Under the pieces are notes generated by a model. That model searched no databases, had not been told where the DNA came from, and worked only from the letters and a program-made list of their open reading frames with translations. DNA of 64,000 nt from an uncultured Clostridium sp. (GTDB lineage Bacteria; Bacillota; Clostridia; TANB77; CAG-508). The position numbers and the translations under genes were made by a program. The stretch is taken from contig CANSPP010000005.1 of the NCBI GenBank assembly GCA_947648905.1, forward strand, positions 52,379 to 116,378. The letters are read 5' to 3'. Within the stretch, counting starts at the first letter, position 1; each line of letters starts with the position of its first letter. Positions 54,232-62,688 of this stretch are shown here, one piece after another.

Positions 54232-54321
54232 TGGTAAAGCCTGATTTTTGGAAAACTCTTAAAAAAGCCTTAAAACTAAGCATTTTTTCAAAAAGAGTTT
54301 TGGCATATTTTAATAAAAAAT
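54232..54321 (+). repeat. island leader element, copy B
   Basis: TGGTAAAGCCTGATTTTTG...AAAAAGCCTTAAAACTAAG...GCATATTTTAATAAAAAA: the counterpart of copy A, 21 bases before the kinase start. The stretch 54119-54341 also has a 24-codon frame at 54170 with a good ribosome site (starts MEKKIKKIVMIKM), whose end runs into the element. Confidence 0.55.
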
Positions 54322-54341
54322 ATAATTAATAGGAGTTATAT

Positions 54342-55508
54342 GTGAATATATCTAATTTTATTGAAACACAATATAGAGAATTAAATGAGAAATTAAATTA
54401 TGAATTTATAGATTTATATGAATCTTTTGACAATATAAAAGTGAAAGAAATTTTATCAACGTTACACTCAATATTAGTAGAAAAATATAAGCTAATGAAT
54501 AGTAGATTACCAACAAATGAGAATACTAATCATTATTGGGCTGAAGATAGTAGAACATTATTAGATGCTATTAGTATGATAAAAAGTTTAAAACAAGTAT
54601 TAAAAAATACGATGTATGCTTTTGAAGTAGATGAATATTATGGAGAAATATTAAAAAAATCAGAGGGATTTTTAGAAACATATGGTGGAAGTGAAATTCC
54701 TATGCATATGGATAAAATTGAATTGTATTATACTATTCCAATATTTAGACATTCTAATTCAATAAAAATTAGTAATAAATTAGAAGATAATTATTTTGAA
54801 ATGAAGTTAATTGGAGCTGGATCATATGCTCAAGTGTTCAAATATAAGGATACATTTTATGATAAAATGTTTGCATTAAAGAGAGCAAAAAAAGATTTAA
54901 CAGGCAAAGAATTATCTAGATTTAAGCTTGAATTTGATATGATGAAAAATTTAAAATCACCATATATTGTAGAAGTATTTAAATATGATGAGAAGAAAAA
55001 TGAATATATAATGGAATATATGGATTATACATTAGATGATTATATAAACAAAAATAATAATTGCTTAACAAAAATACAAAGAATAAATATTATTAATCAA
55101 TTATTAAAAGGTTTTTCATATATTCACTCTAAAGGATATTTACATAGAGATATTAGTCCTAAAAATATATTAATAAAAGAATATGAAGATGTTTTAGTAA
55201 TTAAAGTGGCAGATTTTGGATTAGTAAAAATTCCAGATAGTAATTTAACAACTATAAATACAGAGTTTAAAGGTTATTTTAATGATCCACAATTAATGAC
55301 AGATGGATTTAATACATATAATATGGAACATGAAACATATGCATTAACAAGATTAATATATTTTGTATTAACAGGAAAGACAAATGTTTCTAAAAATGAA
55401 AATATTAATTTAAGAAGTTTTATCCAAAAAGGTATATCTGTAGATAAAAAATTGAGATTTAAAAATGTTGAAGAAATTATAGCAGAATTGAAAAGAATTA
55501 AATTATAA
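54342..55508 (+). CDS. eukaryote-like Ser/Thr protein kinase with unknown N-terminal domain
   Basis: A 388 aa protein. Residues 1-145 form an unrecognised helical domain (HYWAEDSRTLLDAISMIKSL). The kinase domain (about 155-385) has the G-loop LIGAGSYAQVFKY, catalytic Lys in FALKRAKK, LHRDISPKNILI (HRD with D and N), ADFG and EHETYALTRLIYFVLTG. There is no membrane helix or PASTA repeat, so it is a cytosolic kinase, unlike PrkC. The start is GTG 54342 after AGGAG. Its placement beside a nuclease suggests defence signalling, which is inference. Confidence 0.88.
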   Translation: MNISNFIETQYRELNEKLNYEFIDLYESFDNIKVKEILSTLHSILVEKYKLMNSRLPTNENTNHYWAEDSRTLLDAISMIKSLKQVLKNTMYAFEVDEYYGEILKKSEGFLETYGGSEIPMHMDKIELYYTIPIFRHSNSIKISNKLEDNYFEMKLIGAGSYAQVFKYKDTFYDKMFALKRAKKDLTGKELSRFKLEFDMMKNLKSPYIVEVFKYDEKKNEYIMEYMDYTLDDYINKNNNCLTKIQRINIINQLLKGFSYIHSKGYLHRDISPKNILIKEYEDVLVIKVADFGLVKIPDSNLTTINTEFKGYFNDPQLMTDGFNTYNMEHETYALTRLIYFVLTGKTNVSKNENINLRSFIQKGISVDKKLRFKNVEEIIAELKRIKL

Positions 55509-55514
55509 CATAAA

Positions 55515-56402
55515 ATGAAAGGAGAAAATGTTATAGATAATAAATTAGAAACGATATCAAATTTATTTGAAGATAAAGAAATAAGAAGTGTATGGGATAG
55601 TGAAAAAGAAGAATATTTTTTTAGCGTTGTTGATGTAATTAGTGCATTAACAGATAGTAAAGAGCCTAGAAAATATTGGTCTGTATTAAAAAATAGATTA
55701 AAAAAAGAAGGCAGTGAAGTGACTACATTTTGTAGTCAGTTGAAAATGTTGGCACCAGATGGGAAAATGAGATTGAGAGATGTATTGGATACAAAAGGGA
55801 TTTTAAGGCTTATAGAATCTGTTCCTAGTCCAAAGGCAGAACCGTTTAAACTTTGGCTTGCTAATTTAGGAAGTGAAAGAATAGATGAAGTATTTGATCC
55901 AGAAATAGCAGTTAATAGAGCAGTAGAATATTATCGTAGCAAAGGATATACAGATGCCTGGATAAAGGCAAGATTAACAGGTATTGTAGATAGATTTAAA
56001 CTGACAGATGTTTGGAAAGAGGGCGGAATTACAAAGCCAATGGAATATGCAATGTTAACAAATGAAATATATAAAGGTTGGTCTGGAATGAAAGCGAGTG
56101 AATACAAAAAGCTTAAAAGCATTAGGAAGGAATCGTTAAGAGACAATATGACAGATATAGAAGTAGCACTTACTAATATTGGAGAAATAGCAACTAGAGA
56201 TATTGCAAGAGAAGAACGCCCTCAAGGATTAAAAGAAAATTTAAATGTAGCCAAAAGAGGTGGCGGAGTTGCTAAAGGAGCTAAAGATTTATATGAGAAA
56301 GAAACTAAAAAGTCTGCAATATCAAAAAGTAATAGTTTAGATTATAAATACATAGATAATGTAAAACAAATTGAAAGTAAAGAAGGTGAAAAATATGAAT
56401 AA
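55515..56402 (+). CDS. Bro-N / phage antirepressor-like protein
   Basis: A 295 aa protein with an N-terminal Bro-N domain (about 20-115; VWDSEKEEYFFSVVDVISALTDS, RKYWSVLKNRLKKEG, GILRLIESVPSPKAEPFKLWLANLG). A second helical part follows (DAWIKARLTGIVDRFKLTDVW; IEVALTNIGEIATRDIA), as in the DinD-like group. The domain binds DNA and is frequent in phages and islands. The ATG at 55515 lies six bases after the kinase stop and has no upstream site of its own (AAAGGAG comes just after it), so the exact start is uncertain. It overlaps ylqF by eight bases. Confidence 0.85.
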   Translation: MKGENVIDNKLETISNLFEDKEIRSVWDSEKEEYFFSVVDVISALTDSKEPRKYWSVLKNRLKKEGSEVTTFCSQLKMLAPDGKMRLRDVLDTKGILRLIESVPSPKAEPFKLWLANLGSERIDEVFDPEIAVNRAVEYYRSKGYTDAWIKARLTGIVDRFKLTDVWKEGGITKPMEYAMLTNEIYKGWSGMKASEYKKLKSIRKESLRDNMTDIEVALTNIGEIATRDIAREERPQGLKENLNVAKRGGGVAKGAKDLYEKETKKSAISKSNSLDYKYIDNVKQIESKEGEKYE

Positions 56403-57297
56403 CGAAAATGAAATGATGTCAAAAATGAATATAAACTGGTACCCAGGGCATATGGCGAAAACAAGAAGACAAATAGAAGCAGACCTAAAAATGATAGACA
56501 TAGTAATAGAACTACTAGACGCAAGAATACCAAAAGCAAGTCAAAACCCAGACATAGCAAGAATAACAGCAGGAAAGAAAAAAATAATAGTCCTAAACAA
56601 ATGTGACCTAGCAGACGAAAAAAAGAACAATCAATGGATAAGCTACTTCAAAAAACAAGGAATACCAGCAGTACTAACAGACTCAAACACAGGAAAAGGA
56701 ATAGAAAACTGCATAAAAGAAATAGAAAAAATAATGGAAGAACAAATGCAAAAACAAGCACAAAAAGGAAGAATAGGCAGAAAAATAAGAGCAATGATAC
56801 TAGGAATACCAAATGTAGGAAAATCATCATTCATAAATAGAATATCAAAAAGAACAACAGCAGGAGTAGGAAACAAGCCAGGAGTAACAAAACAAAAACA
56901 ATGGATACGAATAAACGACAAAATAGAACTATTAGACACACCAGGAGTACTATGGCCAAAATTTGAAAGTGAAGATGTAGCACTAAAACTAGCATTCACA
57001 GGAACAATAAAAGAAAACATCCTACAAAGAACAGAGATAGCATATCAATTAGTAAAATTCCTATTAGAAAATTACCAAGAAAAATTAATAGAAAGATATG
57101 GATTAACTGAAAACTACATAAAAGAAACACTAAATCAAGAACAAGCAGAAAATATCAATATATATGAAATAATGCTAGAAATAGGAAGAAAAAGGGGTTG
57201 CATAATTTCTGGTGGAAACATAGACGAAGAAAAAACAGCAAGGATAATACTAGATGAATTTAAAAATGGAAAACTAGGAAAAATCACACTAGAGTGA
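56395..57297 (+). CDS. ylqF: ribosome biogenesis GTPase YlqF (RbgA)
   Basis: A 300 aa circularly permuted GTPase that completes 50S assembly. The start has NINWYPGHMAKTRRQIEADL. G4 (LNKCDLAD) comes before G1 (GIPNVGKSSFIN) and G3 (DTPGVLWP). The C-terminal domain binds rRNA (EIGRKRGCIISGGNID). The start is the ATG at 56395 after AAGGTGA, inside the end of the Bro-N gene: a housekeeping gene now joined to the island's last gene. Confidence 0.95.
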   Translation: MNNENEMMSKMNINWYPGHMAKTRRQIEADLKMIDIVIELLDARIPKASQNPDIARITAGKKKIIVLNKCDLADEKKNNQWISYFKKQGIPAVLTDSNTGKGIENCIKEIEKIMEEQMQKQAQKGRIGRKIRAMILGIPNVGKSSFINRISKRTTAGVGNKPGVTKQKQWIRINDKIELLDTPGVLWPKFESEDVALKLAFTGTIKENILQRTEIAYQLVKFLLENYQEKLIERYGLTENYIKETLNQEQAENINIYEIMLEIGRKRGCIISGGNIDEEKTARIILDEFKNGKLGKITLE

Positions 57298-57299
57298 TG

Positions 57300-57398
57300 T
57301 TTTTGGGGACGGAGCAAAAAATATTACTAATAAAAAATTAAAGATGTGTCCCAAATTGGACAAAATGTCCAAAAAGGAAACGTCCCCAATTGGACAGA
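57300..57398. repeat. cluster of dispersed palindromes
   Basis: GGGGACGGAGCAAAAAAT...GTGTCCCAAATTGGAC, followed by ATGTCCAAAAAGGAAACG and TCCCCAATTGGACA. Two or three copies in different orientation fill the gap between ylqF and mrnC. Confidence 0.75.
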
Positions 57399-57415
57399 AA
57401 GGAGACTTAAAATTG

Positions 57416-57811
57416 ATGAAATTTATAAACCTAGAAAAGAGTGAGACTGAAGTTAATATGATGTCTCCACTTACATGGGCATATGTCGGAGATTGCGTAT
57501 ATGAACTATTTATTAGAACAGAACTTATAAATAGAACAAACTTAAAACCGCACAAATTACATATAGAATCTATTAAATATGTAAAAGCACAAGCACAGGC
57601 AGAGTTCTTGCAAAGTATTATGGAAGATTTAACAGAAGAGGAAAAAGACATAATTAGACGTGGAAGAAATGCAGAGAATCACCATTTGCCAAAGAATTGT
57701 GATGTAAAAGACTATATGTATGCTACTGCATTTGAAGCTTTAATAGGTTATTTATATTTGAATGGAAGAGAAGATAGGTTAAAAGAAATTTTTGACAAAA
57801 TATTTAATTGA
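57416..57811 (+). CDS. mrnC: Mini-ribonuclease III
   Basis: A 131 aa RNase III-like nuclease without dsRNA-binding domain; it matures 23S rRNA in Firmicutes. Motifs: SPLTWAYVGDCVYELFIR (catalytic Asp), RRGRNAENHHLPKN and ATAFEALIGYLYL (catalytic Glu). I place the start at ATG 57416 after AAAGGAG; TTG 57413 is possible. Further upstream the same frame runs through the palindrome cluster and is not coding. Confidence 0.94.
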   Translation: MKFINLEKSETEVNMMSPLTWAYVGDCVYELFIRTELINRTNLKPHKLHIESIKYVKAQAQAEFLQSIMEDLTEEEKDIIRRGRNAENHHLPKNCDVKDYMYATAFEALIGYLYLNGREDRLKEIFDKIFN

Positions 57812-57857
57812 TTTGATTAATTTGTCTTGACGTATAGATAAAAAAATGATATAAATA

Positions 57858-57883
57858 AAAGTGCCGAAATAATTAGGCACTTT
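57858..57883 (+). terminator. hairpin after mrnC
   Basis: AAAGTGCC (57858-57865) pairs with GGCACTTT (57876-57883). Confidence 0.65.
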
Positions 57884-57893
57884 AAATTTATAT

Positions 57894-57968
57894 GGCCCGT
57901 TGGTCAAGCGGCTAAGACGCCACCCTCTCAAGGTGGAATCATGGGTTCGATTCCCGTACGGGTCACCA
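57894..57968 (+). tRNA. tRNA-Glu (CTC)
   Basis: GGCCCGT...ACGGGTC with encoded ACCA. Stem CCACC/GGTGG with loop CTCTCAA gives anticodon CTC, which reads GAG. Confidence 0.93.
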
Positions 57969-57975
57969 AAAAAAG

Positions 57976-58018
57976 TAAGATAAAGAGTTGATATCTCAGC
58001 ACTTTATCTTATTTTTTT
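57976..58018 (+). terminator. tRNA-Glu terminator
   Basis: TAAGATAAAG (57976-57985) pairs with CTTTATCTTA (58002-58011), then seven T. Confidence 0.85.
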
Positions 58019-58066
58019 ATTTATATTAGTTTATATGAAAATATAACACATCTATTGTATTAACTG

Positions 58067-58096
58067 TTGACGTAATTCCTTTTCGGACGATAAAAT
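58067..58096 (+). promoter_or_regulatory. promoter of the second BspA-like gene
   Basis: TTGACG (58067-58072), N18, TAAAAT (58091-58096). It is almost the same as the leader before the copy at 63784. Confidence 0.6.
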
Positions 58097-58128
58097 AATT
58101 AAAACGGAAGAGAAGGAGAGATAAAAAA

Positions 58129-60021
58129 ATGCAAAATAAAGTAAAGGGAATTACGCTAATATCACTAGTAATAACAATAATTGTATTATTAATACTAGCA
58201 GGAGTAACAATAGCAACACTAACAGGAGATAATTGGATAATAGGAAAAGCAGGAGAAGCAAAATTCAAGACAGAACTAGCAGCAGTGGCAGAAGAATATG
58301 ATTTATATGTAATAGAAAGAACCTCAAAAGATAGAAACTTTGAGGAAGGAGCATTGTATGCAGGTAAGAACGCATTAATATATGACTCGGTACAAGAAGA
58401 AGGAAACATATATACAGTGTTAAAAAATTCAGATAAAAAATACGTAGATAATTTTGAAGTTATTAGAGGAGAATTATTTTATTTTGCTCAAAATGAACAA
58501 GAGAAAAAATGGGCACAAGAGATAGGAATAAAAGTAAGTCCATATATAATAATAGATGGAGAATTAATGTCATCTGAAAAAAATTTAGATTTAATGGACG
58601 AAGTAACAGGAACAATAGTAATTCCACAAAATGTAACGAAAATTGGAAACGGAGCATTTAGAGATGTAACAGGTTTAAGAAGTATAGTAATTCCAGGTAC
58701 AGTAAAAGAAATAGGAGAATATGCTTTTTCAGGGAATCCAACTTTAGAAAATGTAGTAATAGAAGAAGGAGTTGAGAAAATAGGAGCATTTGCATTTCAA
58801 GCGTGTACAGCATTAAAATCAATAAAAATAGCAGATAGTGTATCGGAAATAGGTAGCACATGCTTTGGCAATTGTACAGCACTAGCAGAAATTAATTTTC
58901 CAAAAGCATTAAAGACAATACCATATAGAATGTTAAGTAATTGTACTTCATTAACAGAGATAGAAATACCAGAGGGAATAGAAAGAATAGATACCTTTGC
59001 TTTTGAGGTCTGCAGTAATTTAACCAGAGTAAAGATACCATCAACGGTAACAAGTATATCAGGTAGTGCATTTCAATTTACAGGTAAATTAACTAATATA
59101 GAGATATCAGAAGCTAATAATACCTATACTTTTTCGAATAGTTCATTAATGTCTAAGGATGGTAAGAAATTATATTATGTTATATCAAATACAGCAGAAA
59201 TAAATATACCAGAAACAGTAGAGAGCATTGAATATGGTGCTTTATCTTCCTATTCACAAAAAGCAATGTTGAATATTTCCAAAAATGTAAAAACTATTAA
59301 TACAATTTTTAGTAGCAATATAACTGAAATAAATGTTGTAAACGATAACTTATATTTTAAAAGTGATAATGGAAACTTATATAATAAAGATATGACAATG
59401 CTTATTAAATATACACAAAGTCAAGACTCATTTGTAATGCCTGATACAGTAACAACCATAAGAGCGTATGCATTTGCTTATAGGGCAAATATATTTCAAA
59501 TTAAATTATCTGCAAATTTAGAAAGAATAGAAAGCTTTGCTTTTGCTGGAGCTAGAATTACACAATTATATTTAGGAGAAAAAGTAAATTATTTATCGAC
59601 ATCGTCATTTGAAAATGTTAATGTGACAATATCAGAAGATAATCCAAATTTTAAAACTGAAGATGGAACAATAATTCTAAGCAAAGATGGAAAAAAGATA
59701 GTAGCTATATCCAAAAATTTAACAACATATGATATACCAAGTTCAGTTGAAACAATAGGTTCGATGGCATTTTATAGTAAGACCAATTTAAAAGAAATAA
59801 CTTTACCTAAAAATATAAAAAATATTGAAAACAGTGCATTTGATTATTCAATAAATTTACAAAAGGTGACAATTCAATCAAATATAGAAAATATTGCAGC
59901 AAATGCATTTTCTAGGTGTAATAGCTTAAAAGAAATAATAATAGATAAGAAAGAAGGAGAAATATCAGGAGCACCTTGGGGATGCCCATATGGATTAAGA
60001 GCAGTATTTTGGAAAAAATAA
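58129..60021 (+). CDS. BspA-like LRR surface protein, copy 2
   Basis: A 630 aa protein of the same family as the gene at 4230. Pilin-like N-terminus (KGITLISLVITIIVLLILAG) with Gly encoded by GGA and no shift needed; conserved linker (about 30-145); then about 20 LRR_5 repeats (IPGTVKEIGEYAFSGNPTLE and so on) and the shared end GAPWGCPYGLRAVFWKK. It is likely exported or pilus-associated and used for adhesion. AGAAGGAGAG precedes the ATG. A 623-base block (58601-59223) appears identical to one in the next copy. Confidence 0.88.
   Translation: MQNKVKGITLISLVITIIVLLILAGVTIATLTGDNWIIGKAGEAKFKTELAAVAEEYDLYVIERTSKDRNFEEGALYAGKNALIYDSVQEEGNIYTVLKNSDKKYVDNFEVIRGELFYFAQNEQEKKWAQEIGIKVSPYIIIDGELMSSEKNLDLMDEVTGTIVIPQNVTKIGNGAFRDVTGLRSIVIPGTVKEIGEYAFSGNPTLENVVIEEGVEKIGAFAFQACTALKSIKIADSVSEIGSTCFGNCTALAEINFPKALKTIPYRMLSNCTSLTEIEIPEGIERIDTFAFEVCSNLTRVKIPSTVTSISGSAFQFTGKLTNIEISEANNTYTFSNSSLMSKDGKKLYYVISNTAEINIPETVESIEYGALSSYSQKAMLNISKNVKTINTIFSSNITEINVVNDNLYFKSDNGNLYNKDMTMLIKYTQSQDSFVMPDTVTTIRAYAFAYRANIFQIKLSANLERIESFAFAGARITQLYLGEKVNYLSTSSFENVNVTISEDNPNFKTEDGTIILSKDGKKIVAISKNLTTYDIPSSVETIGSMAFYSKTNLKEITLPKNIKNIENSAFDYSINLQKVTIQSNIENIAANAFSRCNSLKEIIIDKKEGEISGAPWGCPYGLRAVFWKK
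58601..59223 (+). repeat. 623-base block shared with 60695-61317
   Basis: Identical by eye between BspA copies 2 and 3 at a constant offset of 2094, while both flanks differ at many third codon positions. This is the pattern of recent gene conversion inside the LRR region. Confidence 0.75.
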
Positions 60022-60026
60022 TTTAA

Positions 60027-60058
60027 TAGCTTAGAGTACTAAACTCTAAGCTATTTTT
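60027..60058 (+). terminator. terminator of BspA copy 2
   Basis: TAGCTTAGAGT (60027-60037) pairs with ACTCTAAGCTA (60043-60053), then T. Confidence 0.88.
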
Positions 60059-60083
60059 ATATATAAAAACAAGGTATCATCTA

Positions 60084-60157
60084 TTGACATAATGCACATA
60101 AAAACATAAAATTTAAGCAACTATCGTATTGACTAATTACATAATTATGTGTAAAAT
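60084..60157 (+). promoter_or_regulatory. tandem promoters of the third BspA-like gene
   Basis: TTGACA (60084-60089), N17, TAAAAT (60107-60112), and TTGACT (60129-60134), N17, TAAAAT (60152-60157), matching the leader at 4112-4185. Confidence 0.65.
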
Positions 60158-60219
60158 GAAAATAGTATTGTAAATTATAACAAAAGAGAGGATAAAAACA
60201 AAAGAAGGAGTTTTGAAAA

Positions 60220-62124
60220 ATGAAACAAAATAAATCAAAAGGTATTACATTGATATCACTAGTAATCACAATAATTGTATTATTAATACTAGCGGGTGTG
60301 ACAATAGCAATGTTAACAGGAGATAATGGAATAATAGGAAAAGCAGGAGAAGCAAAGTTCAAAACAGAGTTGTCAGCAGTAGCAGAAGAATACGATTTAT
60401 ATGTAATAGAAAGAACTTCAAAAGATAGAAACTTTGAAGAAGGTGCACTATATGCCGGAAAAAATGCACTGATTTATGATTCTATAACGGAAGAAGGAAA
60501 TATATATACAGTATTAAAAAATTCAGATAAGAAATATGTAGACAATTTTGAGGTAATAAAAGGAGAATTATTTTATTTTACTCAAAATGAACAAGAGAAA
60601 AAATGGGCACAAGAGATAGGAATAAAAGTAAGCCCATATATAATAATAGATGGGGAATTAATGTCGTCTAATACAAATTTAGATTTAATGGACAAAGTAA
60701 CAGGAACAATAGTAATTCCACAAAATGTAACGAAAATTGGAAACGGAGCATTTAGAGATGTAACAGGTTTAAGAAGTATAGTAATTCCAGGTACAGTAAA
60801 AGAAATAGGAGAATATGCTTTTTCAGGGAATCCAACTTTAGAAAATGTAGTAATAGAAGAAGGAGTTGAGAAAATAGGAGCATTTGCATTTCAAGCGTGT
60901 ACAGCATTAAAATCAATAAAAATAGCAGATAGTGTATCGGAAATAGGTAGCACATGCTTTGGCAATTGTACAGCACTAGCAGAAATTAATTTTCCAAAAG
61001 CATTAAAGACAATACCATATAGAATGTTAAGTAATTGTACTTCATTAACAGAGATAGAAATACCAGAGGGAATAGAAAGAATAGATACCTTTGCTTTTGA
61101 GGTCTGCAGTAATTTAACCAGAGTAAAGATACCATCAACGGTAACAAGTATATCAGGTAGTGCATTTCAATTTACAGGTAAATTAACTAATATAGAGATA
61201 TCAGAAGCTAATAATACCTATACTTTTTCGAATAGTTCATTAATGTCTAAGGATGGTAAGAAATTATATTATGTTATATCAAATACAGCAGAAATAAATA
61301 TACCAGAAACAGTAGAGCGCATTGAATGGGGTGCCTTATCTGCATATTCACAAAAAGCGGTGTTGAATATTTCAAAAAATGTCAAAACTATTGATACTGT
61401 TTTTGAAACTAATACTATAACTCAAATAAATGTAGTAGAAGAAAATCAATATTTTAAAAGTTTAGATGGAAACTTATATACTAAAGATATGACAACTCTT
61501 ATTAGATATACGCAAAATGAAAGTTCATTTACAATTCCAGATACAGTAAAAATAATAAAAAACAATGCAATGTGTGCTCAAAATAATTTATCACAACTAA
61601 TATTACCTGAAAATTTGGAAAGTATAGGAACTTTTATAATAAATTATACTAAGATAACACAGTTGGATTTAGGAGAAAATGTAAACAATTTAAATTCTGC
61701 GTCGTTCAGTGGTAGAAATGTTAATTTAACAATATCAAAAAACAATCCAAATTTTAAAACAGAAGATGGAACAATAATTCTAAGCAAAGATGGAAAAAAA
61801 TTATTAGCTGTATCTAAAGATTTAACAACATATGAGATACCAAGTTCAGTTGAAAATATAGGCCCAAGTGCATTTTACTCTAAAAATAATTTAAAAGAAA
61901 TAAATTTACCTGCAAATATAAAAAATATTGAAAGCGGTGCATTCGATTATTCAATAAATTTTCAAAAGGTGACAATACAGTCAAATATAGAAAATATTGC
62001 AACAGATGCGTTTTCTAGATGTAATAGCTTAAAAGAAATAATTATAGATAAAAAAGAAGGAGAAATATCAGGAGCTCCTTGGGGATGCCCATATGGACTA
62101 AGAGCAGTATTTTGGAAAAAATAA
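60220..62124 (+). CDS. BspA-like LRR surface protein, copy 3
   Basis: A 634 aa protein with the same plan as copies 1 and 2: pilin-like N-terminus with Gly encoded by GGT (LILAGVTIAML), the linker and LRR_5 repeats ending GAPWGCPYGLRAVFWKK. The first codons and ribosome site (AAGAAGGAG) match copy 1, but the LRR core matches copy 2, so it is a mosaic. After residue 370 or so the repeats diverge (ITQINVVEENQYFKSLDG). Confidence 0.88.
   Translation: MKQNKSKGITLISLVITIIVLLILAGVTIAMLTGDNGIIGKAGEAKFKTELSAVAEEYDLYVIERTSKDRNFEEGALYAGKNALIYDSITEEGNIYTVLKNSDKKYVDNFEVIKGELFYFTQNEQEKKWAQEIGIKVSPYIIIDGELMSSNTNLDLMDKVTGTIVIPQNVTKIGNGAFRDVTGLRSIVIPGTVKEIGEYAFSGNPTLENVVIEEGVEKIGAFAFQACTALKSIKIADSVSEIGSTCFGNCTALAEINFPKALKTIPYRMLSNCTSLTEIEIPEGIERIDTFAFEVCSNLTRVKIPSTVTSISGSAFQFTGKLTNIEISEANNTYTFSNSSLMSKDGKKLYYVISNTAEINIPETVERIEWGALSAYSQKAVLNISKNVKTIDTVFETNTITQINVVEENQYFKSLDGNLYTKDMTTLIRYTQNESSFTIPDTVKIIKNNAMCAQNNLSQLILPENLESIGTFIINYTKITQLDLGENVNNLNSASFSGRNVNLTISKNNPNFKTEDGTIILSKDGKKLLAVSKDLTTYEIPSSVENIGPSAFYSKNNLKEINLPANIKNIESGAFDYSINFQKVTIQSNIENIATDAFSRCNSLKEIIIDKKEGEISGAPWGCPYGLRAVFWKK
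60695..61317 (+). repeat. 623-base block shared with 58601-59223
   Basis: Partner of the block in copy 2. Confidence 0.75.
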
Positions 62125-62171
62125 TGGACTGAACCTAAGATTTAGAACAAAATAATTATGCGACTTGTCCT

Positions 62172-62208
62172 ATGGAGTGAGTTCTATATTGAATAGAACT
62201 CATTCCAT
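62172..62208. other. hairpin in a 564-base gene-free stretch
   Basis: ATGGAGTGAGTTCTAT (62172-62187) pairs with ATAGAACTCATTCCAT (62193-62208); no T run follows. The rest of 62125-62688 is AT-rich. It holds one TGTCGAA box (62256-62262, the Spo0A-box sequence), an ATTCTAATTAGAAT palindrome near 62370 and low-complexity AAATTTTAAA runs. I see no gene in it. Confidence 0.55.
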
Positions 62209-62640
62209 CTAATATTTGTCTTAAAAATCAGGTGTAGTACACAAAGGTCAAAAAATGTCGAATTTTGCGACGAGTTTTTGGATAAATTTCTGTAAAATCA
62301 TTGAAAAAGTTCGAAAAATTTGTTACTATATGTGCTGTAATAATATTGCTACTTATGTTGCAATAGAATTCTAATTAGAATAGAGCATTATAATTTATAA
62401 CTTATAAAATTTTAAAATTTAAATTTAATCAAATAAATTAAAATCAATTTTTAGAAAATTAAAATCTAAAATCAAAAAAGTTTTGAAATAAGTTATTTTT
62501 AAACTAAATAATCAAAACTAAATCGAAATTAAAACCCAAATAATCAACAAAATTTAAATATGTGTACACAAACTTGAAAAATGAAATAGCAATAAAAGCA
62601 GCAACAACATTACTAATAAATAAAAATTTACACCAAAGTA

Positions 62641-62669
62641 TTGCTAAGCGCAAAAATATGGTGTATAAT
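62641..62669 (+). promoter_or_regulatory. promoter of the Rpn gene
   Basis: TTGCTA (62641-62646), N17, TATAAT (62664-62669). Confidence 0.55.
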
Positions 62670-62688
62670 ATGAAAGGAATGAAGCTTA

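Noticed and set aside
57344-57415. Extending mrnC upstream to 57344
   Set aside because: The extra codons are made of the palindrome cluster, and the family starts near 57416.
62256-62262. Spo0A box (TGTCGAA) as evidence of sporulation control
   Set aside because: A single 7-base match in AT-rich intergenic DNA, not clearly placed for the Rpn gene, is too weak.
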